A program made the position numbers and the translations under genes. A stretch of 64,000 nucleotides of DNA from Streptomyces sp. WM6378 (lineage in GTDB: Bacteria; Actinomycetota; Actinomycetes; Streptomycetales; Streptomycetaceae): positions 62,001 through 126,000 of the forward strand of contig NZ_LGDD01000306.1 of the NCBI RefSeq assembly GCF_001279695.1. Reading direction: 5' to 3'. Below are positions 22,906 through 31,180 of the stretch, piece after piece; position 1 is the first letter of the stretch, and every line of letters begins with the position of its first letter. The notes under the pieces were generated by a model. It had not been told where the DNA came from. It was given only the letters and a program-made list of their open reading frames with translations, and searched no databases.

Positions 22906-24258
22906 ATGGCGCAGTCATCGTTCAACGGTCCTATAACGCCCAGTAGCGTGGCAGGACATCGGATGTCCCGGCGGAATCTTCTGCGTGGTGCGGCGATCGG
23001 AGCTGGGGCGGTCACGCTGCCCTCGCTGCTCGCGGCGTGCGGCAGCGGGCCCGGCGGGGACACCAAGACGATCCGGATGGGCTCGAATTCCTCGGACGCC
23101 GTCCCCAAGAAGGCGTTCGCCGACGCGTTCGCGGCGTACGAGAAGCAGTCCAAGGAAGGCCGCAAGATCAAGGTCAACACCGTTGACCACAACACCTTCC
23201 AGGAGAACATCAACCGCTATCTGCAGGGCAAGCCGGACGGCGTCTTCATGTGGTTCGCGGGCTACCGCATGCAGTTCTTCGCGCAGAAGGGGCTGCTGTA
23301 CGACATCAGCGACCTGTGGTCGGGCTTCCAGGGCTTCTCCGACGCGCTCAAGGCGCAGTCGACCGGCGCGGACGGCAAGCAGTACTTCGTGCCGTACTAC
23401 TACTACCCGTGGGCGGTCTTCCACCGCGCGAGCGTCTTCGAGCAGCACGGCTACACCGCGCCGAAGACCTTCGACCAGTACGTGGACCTGGCCAAGCAGA
23501 TGCAGAAGGACAAGCTCGATCCGATCGCGTTCTGCGACAAGGACGGCTGGCCCGCCATGGGCACCTTCGACTACCTCAACATGCGCACCAACGGTTACGA
23601 CTTCCACAAGTCCCTGATGGCCGGCAAGGAGGCGTGGACCGACAAGCGGGTCAAGGACGTCTTCGACAGCTGGCGCCGCATCCTTCCATACTGCCAGCAG
23701 GGCGCCAACGGGCGCACCTGGCAGGAGGCCGCGCAGAGCCTCCAGAAGAAGCAGTCGGGCATGGCGGTGTTCGGACTGCCGCACGTGGGCCAGCAGTTCC
23801 CCAAGGCCGACCAGGACGACATCGCGTTCTTCCCGTTCCCGGAGATCAACCCGCAGTACGGACAGGACGCGGTCGAGGCGCCCATCGACGGCTTCCTGCT
23901 CGCCAAGAACGCCAAGGAGCTGAAGAACAAGCAGTCCATGGAGAGCGCCAAGGACCTGCTCAAGTGGCTCGCCACGCCCCAGGCGGAGGACGTCTACCTA
24001 GCGGGCGACCCGAACAACATCGCGGTCAACTCCGGGGCGGACACGGCGAAGTACAGCGCGCTGCAGAAGAAGGCCGTCGAGCTCGTCTCCGGGGCCAAGC
24101 AGATCTCGCAGTTCCTCGACCGGGACACCCGCCCCGACTTCGCCTCCACCGTGATGATCCCGGCCATCCAGAAGTTCATCGGCAACCCGAAGGACGTCGA
24201 CGGCCTCGTCAACGACATCGAACGGCAGAAGAAGTCCATCTTCGCCACCGAGGGCTAA
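22906..24258 (+). CDS. ABC sugar-transport substrate-binding lipoprotein
   Basis: A 450-residue extracellular solute-binding protein, family 1. Residues 20-45 are a twin-arginine-like lipoprotein signal, MSRRNLLRGAAIGAGAVTLP then SLLAAC with the lipidated Cys45. The mature part follows the maltose-binding protein pattern (KPDGVFMWFAGYRMQFFAQKG, AVFHRASVFEQHGYTAPKTFDQY). A GGAGG box precedes the ATG; Met20 is an alternative start. Rich aromatic residues (YYYYPW) suit carbohydrate stacking. It is the first gene of an importer operon with two permeases. Confidence 0.93.
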   Translation: MAQSSFNGPITPSSVAGHRMSRRNLLRGAAIGAGAVTLPSLLAACGSGPGGDTKTIRMGSNSSDAVPKKAFADAFAAYEKQSKEGRKIKVNTVDHNTFQENINRYLQGKPDGVFMWFAGYRMQFFAQKGLLYDISDLWSGFQGFSDALKAQSTGADGKQYFVPYYYYPWAVFHRASVFEQHGYTAPKTFDQYVDLAKQMQKDKLDPIAFCDKDGWPAMGTFDYLNMRTNGYDFHKSLMAGKEAWTDKRVKDVFDSWRRILPYCQQGANGRTWQEAAQSLQKKQSGMAVFGLPHVGQQFPKADQDDIAFFPFPEINPQYGQDAVEAPIDGFLLAKNAKELKNKQSMESAKDLLKWLATPQAEDVYLAGDPNNIAVNSGADTAKYSALQKKAVELVSGAKQISQFLDRDTRPDFASTVMIPAIQKFIGNPKDVDGLVNDIERQKKSIFATEG

Positions 24259-24329
24259 GAGCCCGGGCCCGAGGGGGCTCAGCGCTCTCCCAACTGACCG
24301 TCGATTGCTTCCACTTGGAGTACTCAGCC

Positions 24330-25244
24330 GTGGCGCTCATCACCGCGCGGCGCGCAGGACGACGGGGCCCCAGGCGGTTCACCGCCCGCGACCTCGTCGT
24401 CCTCGGCGTGCTGCTTGGACTGCCCGTCCTGCTCGACATCGCCATCGTGTGGGGCCCGACCCTCGCCTCCGTCGTCCTGTCCTTCACCAGCTGGGACGGC
24501 ATCGGCGACATCAAATGGGTCGGCACGCAGAACTACACCGACCTCTTCACCAACTACCCGCCGTTCTGGCCGGCGGTCCGGCACAACCTGATGTGGCTGG
24601 GCGTACTCGGCTTCGTGGCAACGCCGTTCGGGCTGCTGCTCGCCGTCCTCATCGACAAGGGCGTGCGGTTCAGCCGCTTCTACCAGTCGACGCTGTACAT
24701 GCCGGTCGTCCTCTCCCTCGCCGTCGTCGGGTTCATCGCCCAACTGGTCTTCTCCCGCGACCAGGGAGCGCTCAACGCCGTGCTCGGCGACAAGAGCAAC
24801 CCGACCGACTGGCTCGGCGACCCGAACCTGAACATCTGGATGATCCTGCTGGCCGCGGCCTGGCGGCACACCGGCTACGTGATGATCCTGTACCTCGCGG
24901 GGCTGAAAGCCGTCGACCCCTCGCTCAAGGAGGCCGCGGCCATCGACGGCGCGAGCGAGCGCCAGACCTTCTTCCGGGTCGTCTTCCCCACGCTGCGCCC
25001 GGTCAACGTCATCGTCGGCGTCATCACGGTCATCGAGTCGCTGCGCGCCTTCGACATCGTGTACGCCGTCAACCACGGGCGCAACGGCCTCGAAGTGCTC
25101 TCGGTGCTCGTCACCGACAACATCATCGGCGAGGCCAGCCGCATCGGCTTCGGCTCGGCGATCGCCGTGGTGCTGCTGACCGTCTCCCTCGGGTTCGTCA
25201 TCACGTACCTGGTCCAGGAGATCCGAGGGGAGAAGAACCGATGA
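24330..25244 (+). CDS. ABC sugar permease (MalF type)
   Basis: A 304-residue inner-membrane permease with six membrane helices. The ATPase-coupling EAA loop is EAAAIDGASERQTFFRVVFPTLRP near residue 200. The GTG start has GGAG 10 bases upstream; the earlier in-frame sequence lies inside the binding-protein gene and is not coding in this frame. It ends with an ATGA overlap into the second permease, so the pair is translationally coupled. No ATPase gene is in the cluster; Streptomyces importers of this class commonly share the MsiK ATPase. Confidence 0.92.
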   Translation: MALITARRAGRRGPRRFTARDLVVLGVLLGLPVLLDIAIVWGPTLASVVLSFTSWDGIGDIKWVGTQNYTDLFTNYPPFWPAVRHNLMWLGVLGFVATPFGLLLAVLIDKGVRFSRFYQSTLYMPVVLSLAVVGFIAQLVFSRDQGALNAVLGDKSNPTDWLGDPNLNIWMILLAAAWRHTGYVMILYLAGLKAVDPSLKEAAAIDGASERQTFFRVVFPTLRPVNVIVGVITVIESLRAFDIVYAVNHGRNGLEVLSVLVTDNIIGEASRIGFGSAIAVVLLTVSLGFVITYLVQEIRGEKNR

Positions 25245-26164
25245 CCACGCACACCGCCCCCGCGCCCACGACCACCGCCCCGGCGACGGCCCCCGCCACC
25301 CGCCGGCGCCGGGTGCGCCCGGGCCGCCTCGGCGTGCACGCGTTCCTGATGGCGGTCTCGCTCGCCTTCCTCGCACCGCTGCTGCTCGCCGTGTACGCGT
25401 CGCTGCGCCCGTACGAGGAGACCTCGCGCGACGGCTACTTCTCGCTCCCCAAGCACCTCTCCTTCGCCTACTACAAGCAGGCGTTCACCGACTCGGGCAT
25501 GACGAAGTACTTCGTCAACACCCTGATCATCGCGGTGCCGGGCGTGATCCTCGTCCTGTTCTTCGCCGCGTTCGTGGCGTTCGCCGTGTCCCGCCTCAAA
25601 CTCCGGGGCGGAATCGTCCTGTTGATGCTGTTCACGGCGGGCAACCTGCTGCCGCAGCAGGTGATCGTGACACCGCTGTACGTCGTGTTCAACCGCATCC
25701 CGCTGCCGTACTGGATGTCCGACTCGATGACGATGTTCGACTCGTACTGGGCCGTCATCGCCGTCCAGGTCGGCTTCCAGATCGGGTTCTGCGTCTTCGT
25801 GCTGGCCAATTTCATGCGCACCCTGCCGCAGGAGATCCTGGAGGCGGCGATCGTCGACGGCGCCGGCGTGTGGACCCAGTACTGGCGCATCACCCTGCCC
25901 CTGTGCCGCCCGGCCCTCGCGGCGCTGGCAACCCTCCAGTTCACCTGGATGTACAACGACTTCCTGTGGGCCCTGGTCTTCATGTCCGACGGCGACAAAC
26001 TCCCGATCACCTCGGCGCTGAACAACCTGAGAGGCCAATTCTTCACCGACTACAACTTGCTGGCGGCGGGCTCGGTGATCGTCGCGCTGCCGACCCTGAT
26101 CGTGTTCCTGCTGCTGCAACGGCACTTCATCGCGGGGCTCACGCTGGGGTCGAGCAAGGGGTAG
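25241..26164 (+). CDS. ABC sugar permease (MalG type)
   Basis: A 307-residue permease with an Ala/Thr/Pro-rich cytosolic N-terminus (residues 1-30) and six membrane helices. The coupling loop is EAAIVDGAGVWTQYWRITLPLCRP near residue 205. LRPYEETSRDGYFSLPKHLSFAYY is typical of MalG-type subunits. It forms the membrane channel with the MalF-type partner, with which it overlaps by 4 bases. The operon appears to end here, since about 200 non-coding bases follow. Confidence 0.92.
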   Translation: MTTHTAPAPTTTAPATAPATRRRRVRPGRLGVHAFLMAVSLAFLAPLLLAVYASLRPYEETSRDGYFSLPKHLSFAYYKQAFTDSGMTKYFVNTLIIAVPGVILVLFFAAFVAFAVSRLKLRGGIVLLMLFTAGNLLPQQVIVTPLYVVFNRIPLPYWMSDSMTMFDSYWAVIAVQVGFQIGFCVFVLANFMRTLPQEILEAAIVDGAGVWTQYWRITLPLCRPALAALATLQFTWMYNDFLWALVFMSDGDKLPITSALNNLRGQFFTDYNLLAAGSVIVALPTLIVFLLLQRHFIAGLTLGSSKG

Positions 26165-26372
26165 CGGATAGTTGACGGATCGTCAGGGAGGCGGGCCCGG
26201 CCGGGAAACCAGTCGGGCTCGTCGGCCCCGCGACCGGCCGTCCAGGCCGGCTCAAGCGGCAATCCAGGGCCCCTCAAGGCGTCCGCCAGAAGGTCTGCGA
26301 CCCTAAGCAGATACGCGCCTGCCACCGCCCGGCCGCCGCACGGGCAGTCGCAGCCTGAACTCGGAGGTCGCC

Positions 26373-26645
26373 ATGACCGTCGAACTGCACGTAGCCACCG
26401 CGCTCCTGCACGACTTCGATTCCGCGCACAACCCGTTGCCCGGCCGCGAGATAGCCCGTCGGCCGAGTCCCGTGAACCCCACCGTCACCATCCTCGACCT
26501 GGAGACGTCCGACGCACCCGAGGGGGCCGCCCTCATGGATCCCATCTTCCAGCGCACCGGGTTCCACGACGTGCGCATCACCGAGATCCGCTGGTACGAC
26601 CGGGACGGCTACTTCATCGCGCCCAGCATCCCGCTCGCGGCCTGA
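26373..26645 (+). CDS. Small conserved-looking hypothetical protein (90 aa)
   Basis: A 90-residue soluble protein with a GGAGG box 6 bases before its ATG and good codon bias. It has no membrane segment and no motif I recognise. It ends RWYDRDGYFIAPSIPLAA. It is 80 bases upstream of the RNA ligase on the same strand and could be the first gene of that operon, or belong to the sugar cluster before it. Confidence 0.65.
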   Translation: MTVELHVATALLHDFDSAHNPLPGREIARRPSPVNPTVTILDLETSDAPEGAALMDPIFQRTGFHDVRITEIRWYDRDGYFIAPSIPLAA

Positions 26646-26724
26646 GCACTGATCGAAATTCCCTCGCTCTGCCGGTCAGGATCGGTCAAGCTGCAGGTGA
26701 CAGCACCCTTCCCTGGAGCAAGCA

Positions 26725-27930
26725 GTGATCGACCTCGACCGTATCGTCCCGCCCGCAGGCCTGGCCGCCGCCATCGACGCCGGCCACGTCGTCCGCAAGG
26801 CGCACCCCGAACTGCCTCTGTCGATCCTCTCGTACACGAGGGCGTGTCAGTACGAGCAGGCGTGGGACGAGGTGACCACGCGCTGCCGCGGACTCGTGGT
26901 CGACGACGTGAGCGGGACGGTCGTCGCGCACTGCCTGCCCAAGTTCTTCAACGTGGGCGAGCACGCCCACGGCCGTCCCTACGCGCCGCCGCTGCCCGAC
27001 GAGCCGTTCGAGGTGTACGACAAGGTCGACGGCTCGCTCGGCATCGCCTTCCACTACGAGGGCCGCTGGCAGGTCGCCTCCCGGGGCTCGTTCACCTCCG
27101 AACAGGCCGCCTGGGCGACCGCCTGGCTGGAGGGGCGGGACACGACGGCGCTGCGGCCCGGCGTCACCTACCTCGCGGAGATCCTCTACCCCGAGAACCG
27201 GATCGTCGTCGACTACGGCGGCCGCCGGGACCTCGTGCTCCTCGCCGCGTACGACGCGACGGGCGAGGAGATCGGTCTGTCCCGGGCCGCCGAGGACTGG
27301 GCGTCCATAGGCTCGGTGACGCGCACGTGGCCCGCGATGCCACTCGCCGAACTCCTGACGCGCGCCGAGTCCAACGTGCACGCCGACGGCCGCGAGGCAA
27401 CCGGCACGGACGCCGAGGGCTACGTCCTGCGGTACGCCTCCGGCCTCCGGGTCAAGGCCAAGATCAGCGAGTACGTACGGCTGCACAAGGTGCTCACCGG
27501 CATCACCGAGCGGGACATCTGGCGCTTCCTCGGCATCCGCCGGTTCGCCGGCGAGGACCCCAAGCGGGTCGCCCAGGCGCTCGGCTGCGCGCCCGGCGAG
27601 ATCGAGGAGCTCACCGCGGACGGCGCCGATCCGCTGGAAGCTATGCTTCAGCAGGTCCCCGACGAGTTCGACGCCTGGGTGCGGAGTGTGACGGCGCGCC
27701 TGGACGGGCAGGCCGCCGAACTGGCCCGCCTCGCCGCCGAACGGTTCGGCGAGATCGCCCGACTCGCCGAGGACCGGGGCGCGTTCGCCCGCGCCGCCCA
27801 GCAGATCCAGGACCGCACCGTACGCGCGGCCGTGTTCCAACTGCTCGACGGCCGCGGCATCGACCTCATGATCTGGCGGAGCGTCAAGCCGACGGCCGCC
27901 GACCCGTTCACGAACGACGAAGAAAGCTGA
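26725..27930 (+). CDS. T4 Rnl1-like RNA ligase
   Basis: A 401-residue ATP-dependent RNA ligase. The nucleotidyl-transferase motifs appear in order: Arg55 in TTRCRGLVVDD (a contact that precedes motif I), motif I YDKVDGSLG with Lys100 as the AMP-accepting lysine (Lys99 in phage T4 Rnl1), motif III region LAEILYPENRIVV with Glu152, motif IV EGYVLR with Glu231, and motif V VKAKISEYV with Lys244 and Lys246. A helical C-terminal domain follows. T4 Rnl1 is 374 residues. Such enzymes seal RNA with 5'-phosphate and 3'-OH ends, classically cleaved tRNA. GTG start with TGGAG ahead. The kinase/phosphatase gene follows 8 bases later. Confidence 0.9.
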   Translation: MIDLDRIVPPAGLAAAIDAGHVVRKAHPELPLSILSYTRACQYEQAWDEVTTRCRGLVVDDVSGTVVAHCLPKFFNVGEHAHGRPYAPPLPDEPFEVYDKVDGSLGIAFHYEGRWQVASRGSFTSEQAAWATAWLEGRDTTALRPGVTYLAEILYPENRIVVDYGGRRDLVLLAAYDATGEEIGLSRAAEDWASIGSVTRTWPAMPLAELLTRAESNVHADGREATGTDAEGYVLRYASGLRVKAKISEYVRLHKVLTGITERDIWRFLGIRRFAGEDPKRVAQALGCAPGEIEELTADGADPLEAMLQQVPDEFDAWVRSVTARLDGQAAELARLAAERFGEIARLAEDRGAFARAAQQIQDRTVRAAVFQLLDGRGIDLMIWRSVKPTAADPFTNDEES

Positions 27931-27938
27931 AGTTTTCC

Positions 27939-28862
27939 ATGCCCACCGTGCACGTCATGACCGGACTGCCCGCCTCCGGCAAGACCACCGCCGCCCGCAA
28001 GCTCGTGGCGGACTCCGACGGCCAGTGCCGCCGCGTCAACCTCGACGACCTGCGCGGCATGTTCGACAACGCGGGCGAGGGACGGGAGCGGGCGTACACC
28101 GCCGAGCAGACCGTCCTCGCGGTCCAGGACGCGGCCGTGCGCGAGACGATCGCCGCCGGGTTCGACGTGGTCGTCGACAACACGCACCTGACCCCGAACA
28201 TCCCCAAGCGCCTCAAGGCCGCCGTTGCGGGCCGGGCCCGGTTCGTCGTGCACGACTTCACGGACGTGCCCGTCGAGGAGTGCCTGCGGCGCGACGCGGC
28301 CCGCGCCAACCCGGTCGGCGAGGACATCATCCGCCTGCTCGCCGACAAGCACGCCAAGGCCGTACGCAACGGCTGGCGGCTCACCGACGCCTGGCTGAAC
28401 GACACCGTCGTCCTCGCCGAGGTCGAGCCCTACACCCCGGACGAGACCCTGCCCAGCGCCGTGATGTGCGACATCGACGGCACGCTGGCCATCAACCTCA
28501 ACCGCAACCCGTACGACTTCACGCGCTGCGAGCAGGACGGCCTCAACGGGTCCGTCCGCGACGCGCTGACCGGCTTCCGGCAGGCGCACGGGGACAAGGT
28601 CGTGCTGCTCTCGGGCCGGGGCGAGGAGTTCCGGCCGCAGACCCAGGCCTGGCTCGCCGCGCACGACGTGCCGTACGACGAGCTGTGGATGCGGCCGGCC
28701 GGTGACGGGCGGCGCGACGACCTGGTGAAGGCCGAGCTCTTCGACGCGCACGTCCGTCACCGGTTCAACGTCCGCGTGAGTCTCGACGACCGGGACCGGG
28801 TCGTCGCCGTCTGGCGCCGCATGGGCCTGCCCACCTGGCAGGTCAACTACGGGGATTTCTGA
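27939..28862 (+). CDS. T4 Pnkp-like polynucleotide 5'-kinase/3'-phosphatase
   Basis: A 307-residue two-domain enzyme (T4 Pnkp has 301). The N-terminal kinase has the P-loop TGLPASGKTT with Lys15 and Thr16, as in T4, plus a VNLDDLR motif with Asp36/Asp37 and Arg39 near the T4 catalytic Asp35/Arg38. The C-terminal HAD phosphatase has CDIDGTLAIN (Asp178, Asp180), LLSGRGEE (Ser225, Arg227) and SLDDRDRVV (Asp283, Asp284). Both active sites appear intact. It would heal broken RNA by phosphorylating 5'-OH and removing 3' or cyclic phosphate, making ends for the upstream ligase. It is translationally close to the ligase (8-base gap). Confidence 0.92.
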   Translation: MPTVHVMTGLPASGKTTAARKLVADSDGQCRRVNLDDLRGMFDNAGEGRERAYTAEQTVLAVQDAAVRETIAAGFDVVVDNTHLTPNIPKRLKAAVAGRARFVVHDFTDVPVEECLRRDAARANPVGEDIIRLLADKHAKAVRNGWRLTDAWLNDTVVLAEVEPYTPDETLPSAVMCDIDGTLAINLNRNPYDFTRCEQDGLNGSVRDALTGFRQAHGDKVVLLSGRGEEFRPQTQAWLAAHDVPYDELWMRPAGDGRRDDLVKAELFDAHVRHRFNVRVSLDDRDRVVAVWRRMGLPTWQVNYGDF

Positions 28863-28875
28863 GCGAGTTCATGCC

Positions 28876-29592
28876 TCAGGCCGCGTCGTGGAAGACGAGG
28901 CCGAGGGTGCGGCGGTGTCCGCTGCGTACGGTGCTGACGCCGTGCCGCACCGGCGCCGCCGACCAGCCGCGCCGGGAGGCCACCGGCCGGTCCCGGGTGG
29001 TGAAGACCAGCCCGTGGCCCTGCGGAATCAGGGTCGCGGTGCCCCTGGACTGGGCCCGCGGCCGCTGCTCCACAAGCAGGAACTCGCCGCCGGTGTAATC
29101 GGCGCCGGGCGCGTCCAGAGCGACGACGACCTGGAGCGGGAAGACGGCCTCGCCGAACACGTCGCGGTGCAGGGCGTTCCAGTCGCCGGGCCCGTAACGC
29201 AGCAGGATCTGCGCATATTTGGCCTGCCCTGCCTCTTGACACCGGGCCAGCCACTCCTCAAGGGTGTCCGGCCACGGAGCCGGCCGCCCCAGCCTCGCCG
29301 CCCAGTCGCGCGCGATGGGCAGCAGCAACGGATAGAAGGCCGCCCGCAGTTCTCGGACGAGGTCCGGCAGCGGCTCGGCGAAGTAGCGGTACTGCCCCGA
29401 TCCGAAGCGGTAGCGCGCCATGTCGACCGTCGCCCGGAACCGGGTGGCCTGGTCGTACGCCTCGGCCAGTGACCGGCACTGGGCCGCGGTGAGCAGGCGG
29501 TGGGTCGGCGCGCAGCCGTATGCGTCGAGCTCCTCGACGATCCTCGGCCAGTCGCCCGCGCTCACGCGGTCGGCCGTGCGGGTGCTGGACAT
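28876..29592 (-). CDS. 2-oxoglutarate/Fe(II)-dependent oxygenase
   Basis: A 238-residue 2OG-Fe(II) dioxygenase. The iron triad is His142 and Asp144 in WNALHRDVFGEAVFPLQVV and His217 in PVRHGVSTV; Arg227 or Arg228 in SGHRRTLGLVFHD would bind 2-oxoglutarate. TGGEFLLVEQRPR is the strand typical of the prolyl-hydroxylase/AlkB-like jelly roll. It converges on the Pnkp gene with 13 bases between stops. A nucleic acid or protein substrate is possible given its neighbours, but this is inference. Confidence 0.88.
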   Translation of the reverse strand: MSSTRTADRVSAGDWPRIVEELDAYGCAPTHRLLTAAQCRSLAEAYDQATRFRATVDMARYRFGSGQYRYFAEPLPDLVRELRAAFYPLLLPIARDWAARLGRPAPWPDTLEEWLARCQEAGQAKYAQILLRYGPGDWNALHRDVFGEAVFPLQVVVALDAPGADYTGGEFLLVEQRPRAQSRGTATLIPQGHGLVFTTRDRPVASRRGWSAAPVRHGVSTVRSGHRRTLGLVFHDAA

Positions 29593-29718
29593 GGGGACCC
29601 TCCGATGTGCGGGGTACCGGGCTCGTACCCGGACCGTTGTTCACCATCGAGGGTCGCGCCGTCGGTCCGCGCCGACCGGCGGAATCCGGACGTCGCGCTG
29701 AGCGCGGGCTCAGCCGCG

Positions 29719-29895
29719 TCAGCCGACCGGTTCCGGCACGGGGCGGGTGACGACGACCAGGAAGGCGTCGCTCTCCAGGTCCATCACGACCTCGGCCGCG
29801 AGCCCTTCGTTCCTGCGGTCGCGTGCGAACTCCTCGGCCGGCCAGTGGCCGCGCGGCCCGCCCGCGGGAAATCGTTCCAGTACCGTACGACGCAT
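29719..29895 (-). CDS. Small conserved-looking hypothetical protein (58 aa)
   Basis: A 58-residue acidic-basic mixed protein, MRRTVLERFPAGGPRGHWPA continuing to a C-terminal VVMDLESDAFLVVV. An AAGGGGG box lies about 10 bases ahead of the ATG and codon bias is good. The pattern resembles a small protein I have seen in streptomycete genomes, but no function is known. It is divergent from the TmrB-Nudix gene with a 244-base gap. Confidence 0.6.
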   Translation of the reverse strand: MRRTVLERFPAGGPRGHWPAEEFARDRRNEGLAAEVVMDLESDAFLVVVTRPVPEPVG

Positions 29896-30139
29896 TTCGT
29901 CGCACCCCCTTGTCGTCTCTTTTGGCACCCGCACAACGACGTCCGCGCCGTCGGCGTTACGGGCCCCCGTGGCCGGTGCTCGTACACCAAGACGCCGGGC
30001 GGGGCCCGAAGGTCGCGCCCGGCAGGCAACAGCCCGGCCACAGTTGGGTATGCGATCAAGGAGGGCCACAGCCGGGGCGCGGGTTTCCGTGGCAGGGTGT
30101 TGCGGGCAGTCCACTGGGGGCTACCGAAGAGGGGGAACC

Positions 30140-31180
30140 GTGATTGTGTGGGTCAACGGTGCGTTCGGCGCGGGCAAGACCAGCACCGCGCGCGAGCTGA
30201 TCGACCTGATCCCGAACAGCACGTTCTACGACCCCGAGGTGATCGGCGGGGCACTGCGGCACCTGCTGCCGCAGAAGATGCTCGACCAGGTGACCGACTA
30301 CCAGGACCTGCCGATCTGGCGGCGCCTGGTGGTGGACGGCGCGGCCGCGCTGCACGCCGAGGTCGGCGGCGTGCTCGTGGTGCCGATGACCCTGCTGAGG
30401 CAGGAGTACCGGGACGAGATCTTCGGTGGGCTCGCGGCCCGCCGCATCCCCGTACGCCATGTGGTCCTCACCCAGGAGGAAACGATCCTGCGGGCGCGCA
30501 TCGCGGCCCGGGTGGAGTTCCCCGACGACCCCGAGGCCGACGAGCAGCGCGTCCGCAAGTGGGCGTACGAGCACATCGAGCCCTTCCGGCGCGCGCTCGG
30601 CTGGATCGCCGCCGACGCGCACCCCGTCGACAACAGCGCGCTCACCCCGCGCGAGAGCGCCGAGCGAATAGCCGACGCGGTCCGCTCCGGAGCGGCCCGC
30701 GCGTGCGAGATCGTGCAGACCCCCGAGCCCACCGCCGAGACGCTCGCCGCCGGGGTGCTGCTCTTCGACGACCAGGACCGGGTGCTCCTGGTCGACCCCA
30801 CCTACAAACCCGGCTGGGAGTTCCCCGGCGGCGTCGTCGAGCGCGGCGAGGCCCCGGCCAGGGCCGGCGTCCGCGAGGTCGAGGAGGAACTCGGCGTCCG
30901 GCTCGACCGCGTACCGAGGCTGTTGGTGGTCGACTGGGAACCGCCCAGGCCCCCCGGGTTCGGCGGCTTGCGGATGCTCTTCGACGGCGGCCGGCTCGAC
31001 AGCGCGCGGGCCGGGCAGGTGCTGCTGCCCGGCGCCGAACTGCGCGGCTGGCGCTTCGTCAGCGAGCAGGAGGCCGCGCACCTGCTGCCGCCCGCCCGCT
31101 TCGAGCGGCTGCGCTGGGCGCTGCGGGCGAGGGAGCGGTCAACCGTGCTCAACCTGGAGGCCGGAGTCCCGGTCGGCTGA
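30140..31180 (+). CDS. TmrB-like nucleotide kinase fused to Nudix hydrolase
   Basis: A 346-residue fusion. Residues 1-190 resemble the tunicamycin-resistance protein TmrB: MIVWVNGAFGAGKTSTAREL with Walker A Lys13, then FYDPEVIGGALRHLLPQ and LVVPMTLL. Residues 200-330 are a Nudix domain, whose box GVVERGEAPARAGVREVEEE then LGV (231-253) fits G-x5-E-x7-REU-x-EE-x-GU without gaps. Nudix enzymes hydrolyse nucleoside diphosphate derivatives. GTG start with GAGGGGG ahead. The C-terminus overlaps the convergent MBL gene by 42 bases. Substrates of both halves are unknown. Confidence 0.9.
   Translation: MIVWVNGAFGAGKTSTARELIDLIPNSTFYDPEVIGGALRHLLPQKMLDQVTDYQDLPIWRRLVVDGAAALHAEVGGVLVVPMTLLRQEYRDEIFGGLAARRIPVRHVVLTQEETILRARIAARVEFPDDPEADEQRVRKWAYEHIEPFRRALGWIAADAHPVDNSALTPRESAERIADAVRSGAARACEIVQTPEPTAETLAAGVLLFDDQDRVLLVDPTYKPGWEFPGGVVERGEAPARAGVREVEEELGVRLDRVPRLLVVDWEPPRPPGFGGLRMLFDGGRLDSARAGQVLLPGAELRGWRFVSEQEAAHLLPPARFERLRWALRARERSTVLNLEAGVPVG

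Noticed and set aside
23250..24329. N-terminal extension of the first permease into the binding-protein gene
   Set aside because: The extension lies in the wrong frame of a well-supported gene and reads as Arg/Gly-rich noise.
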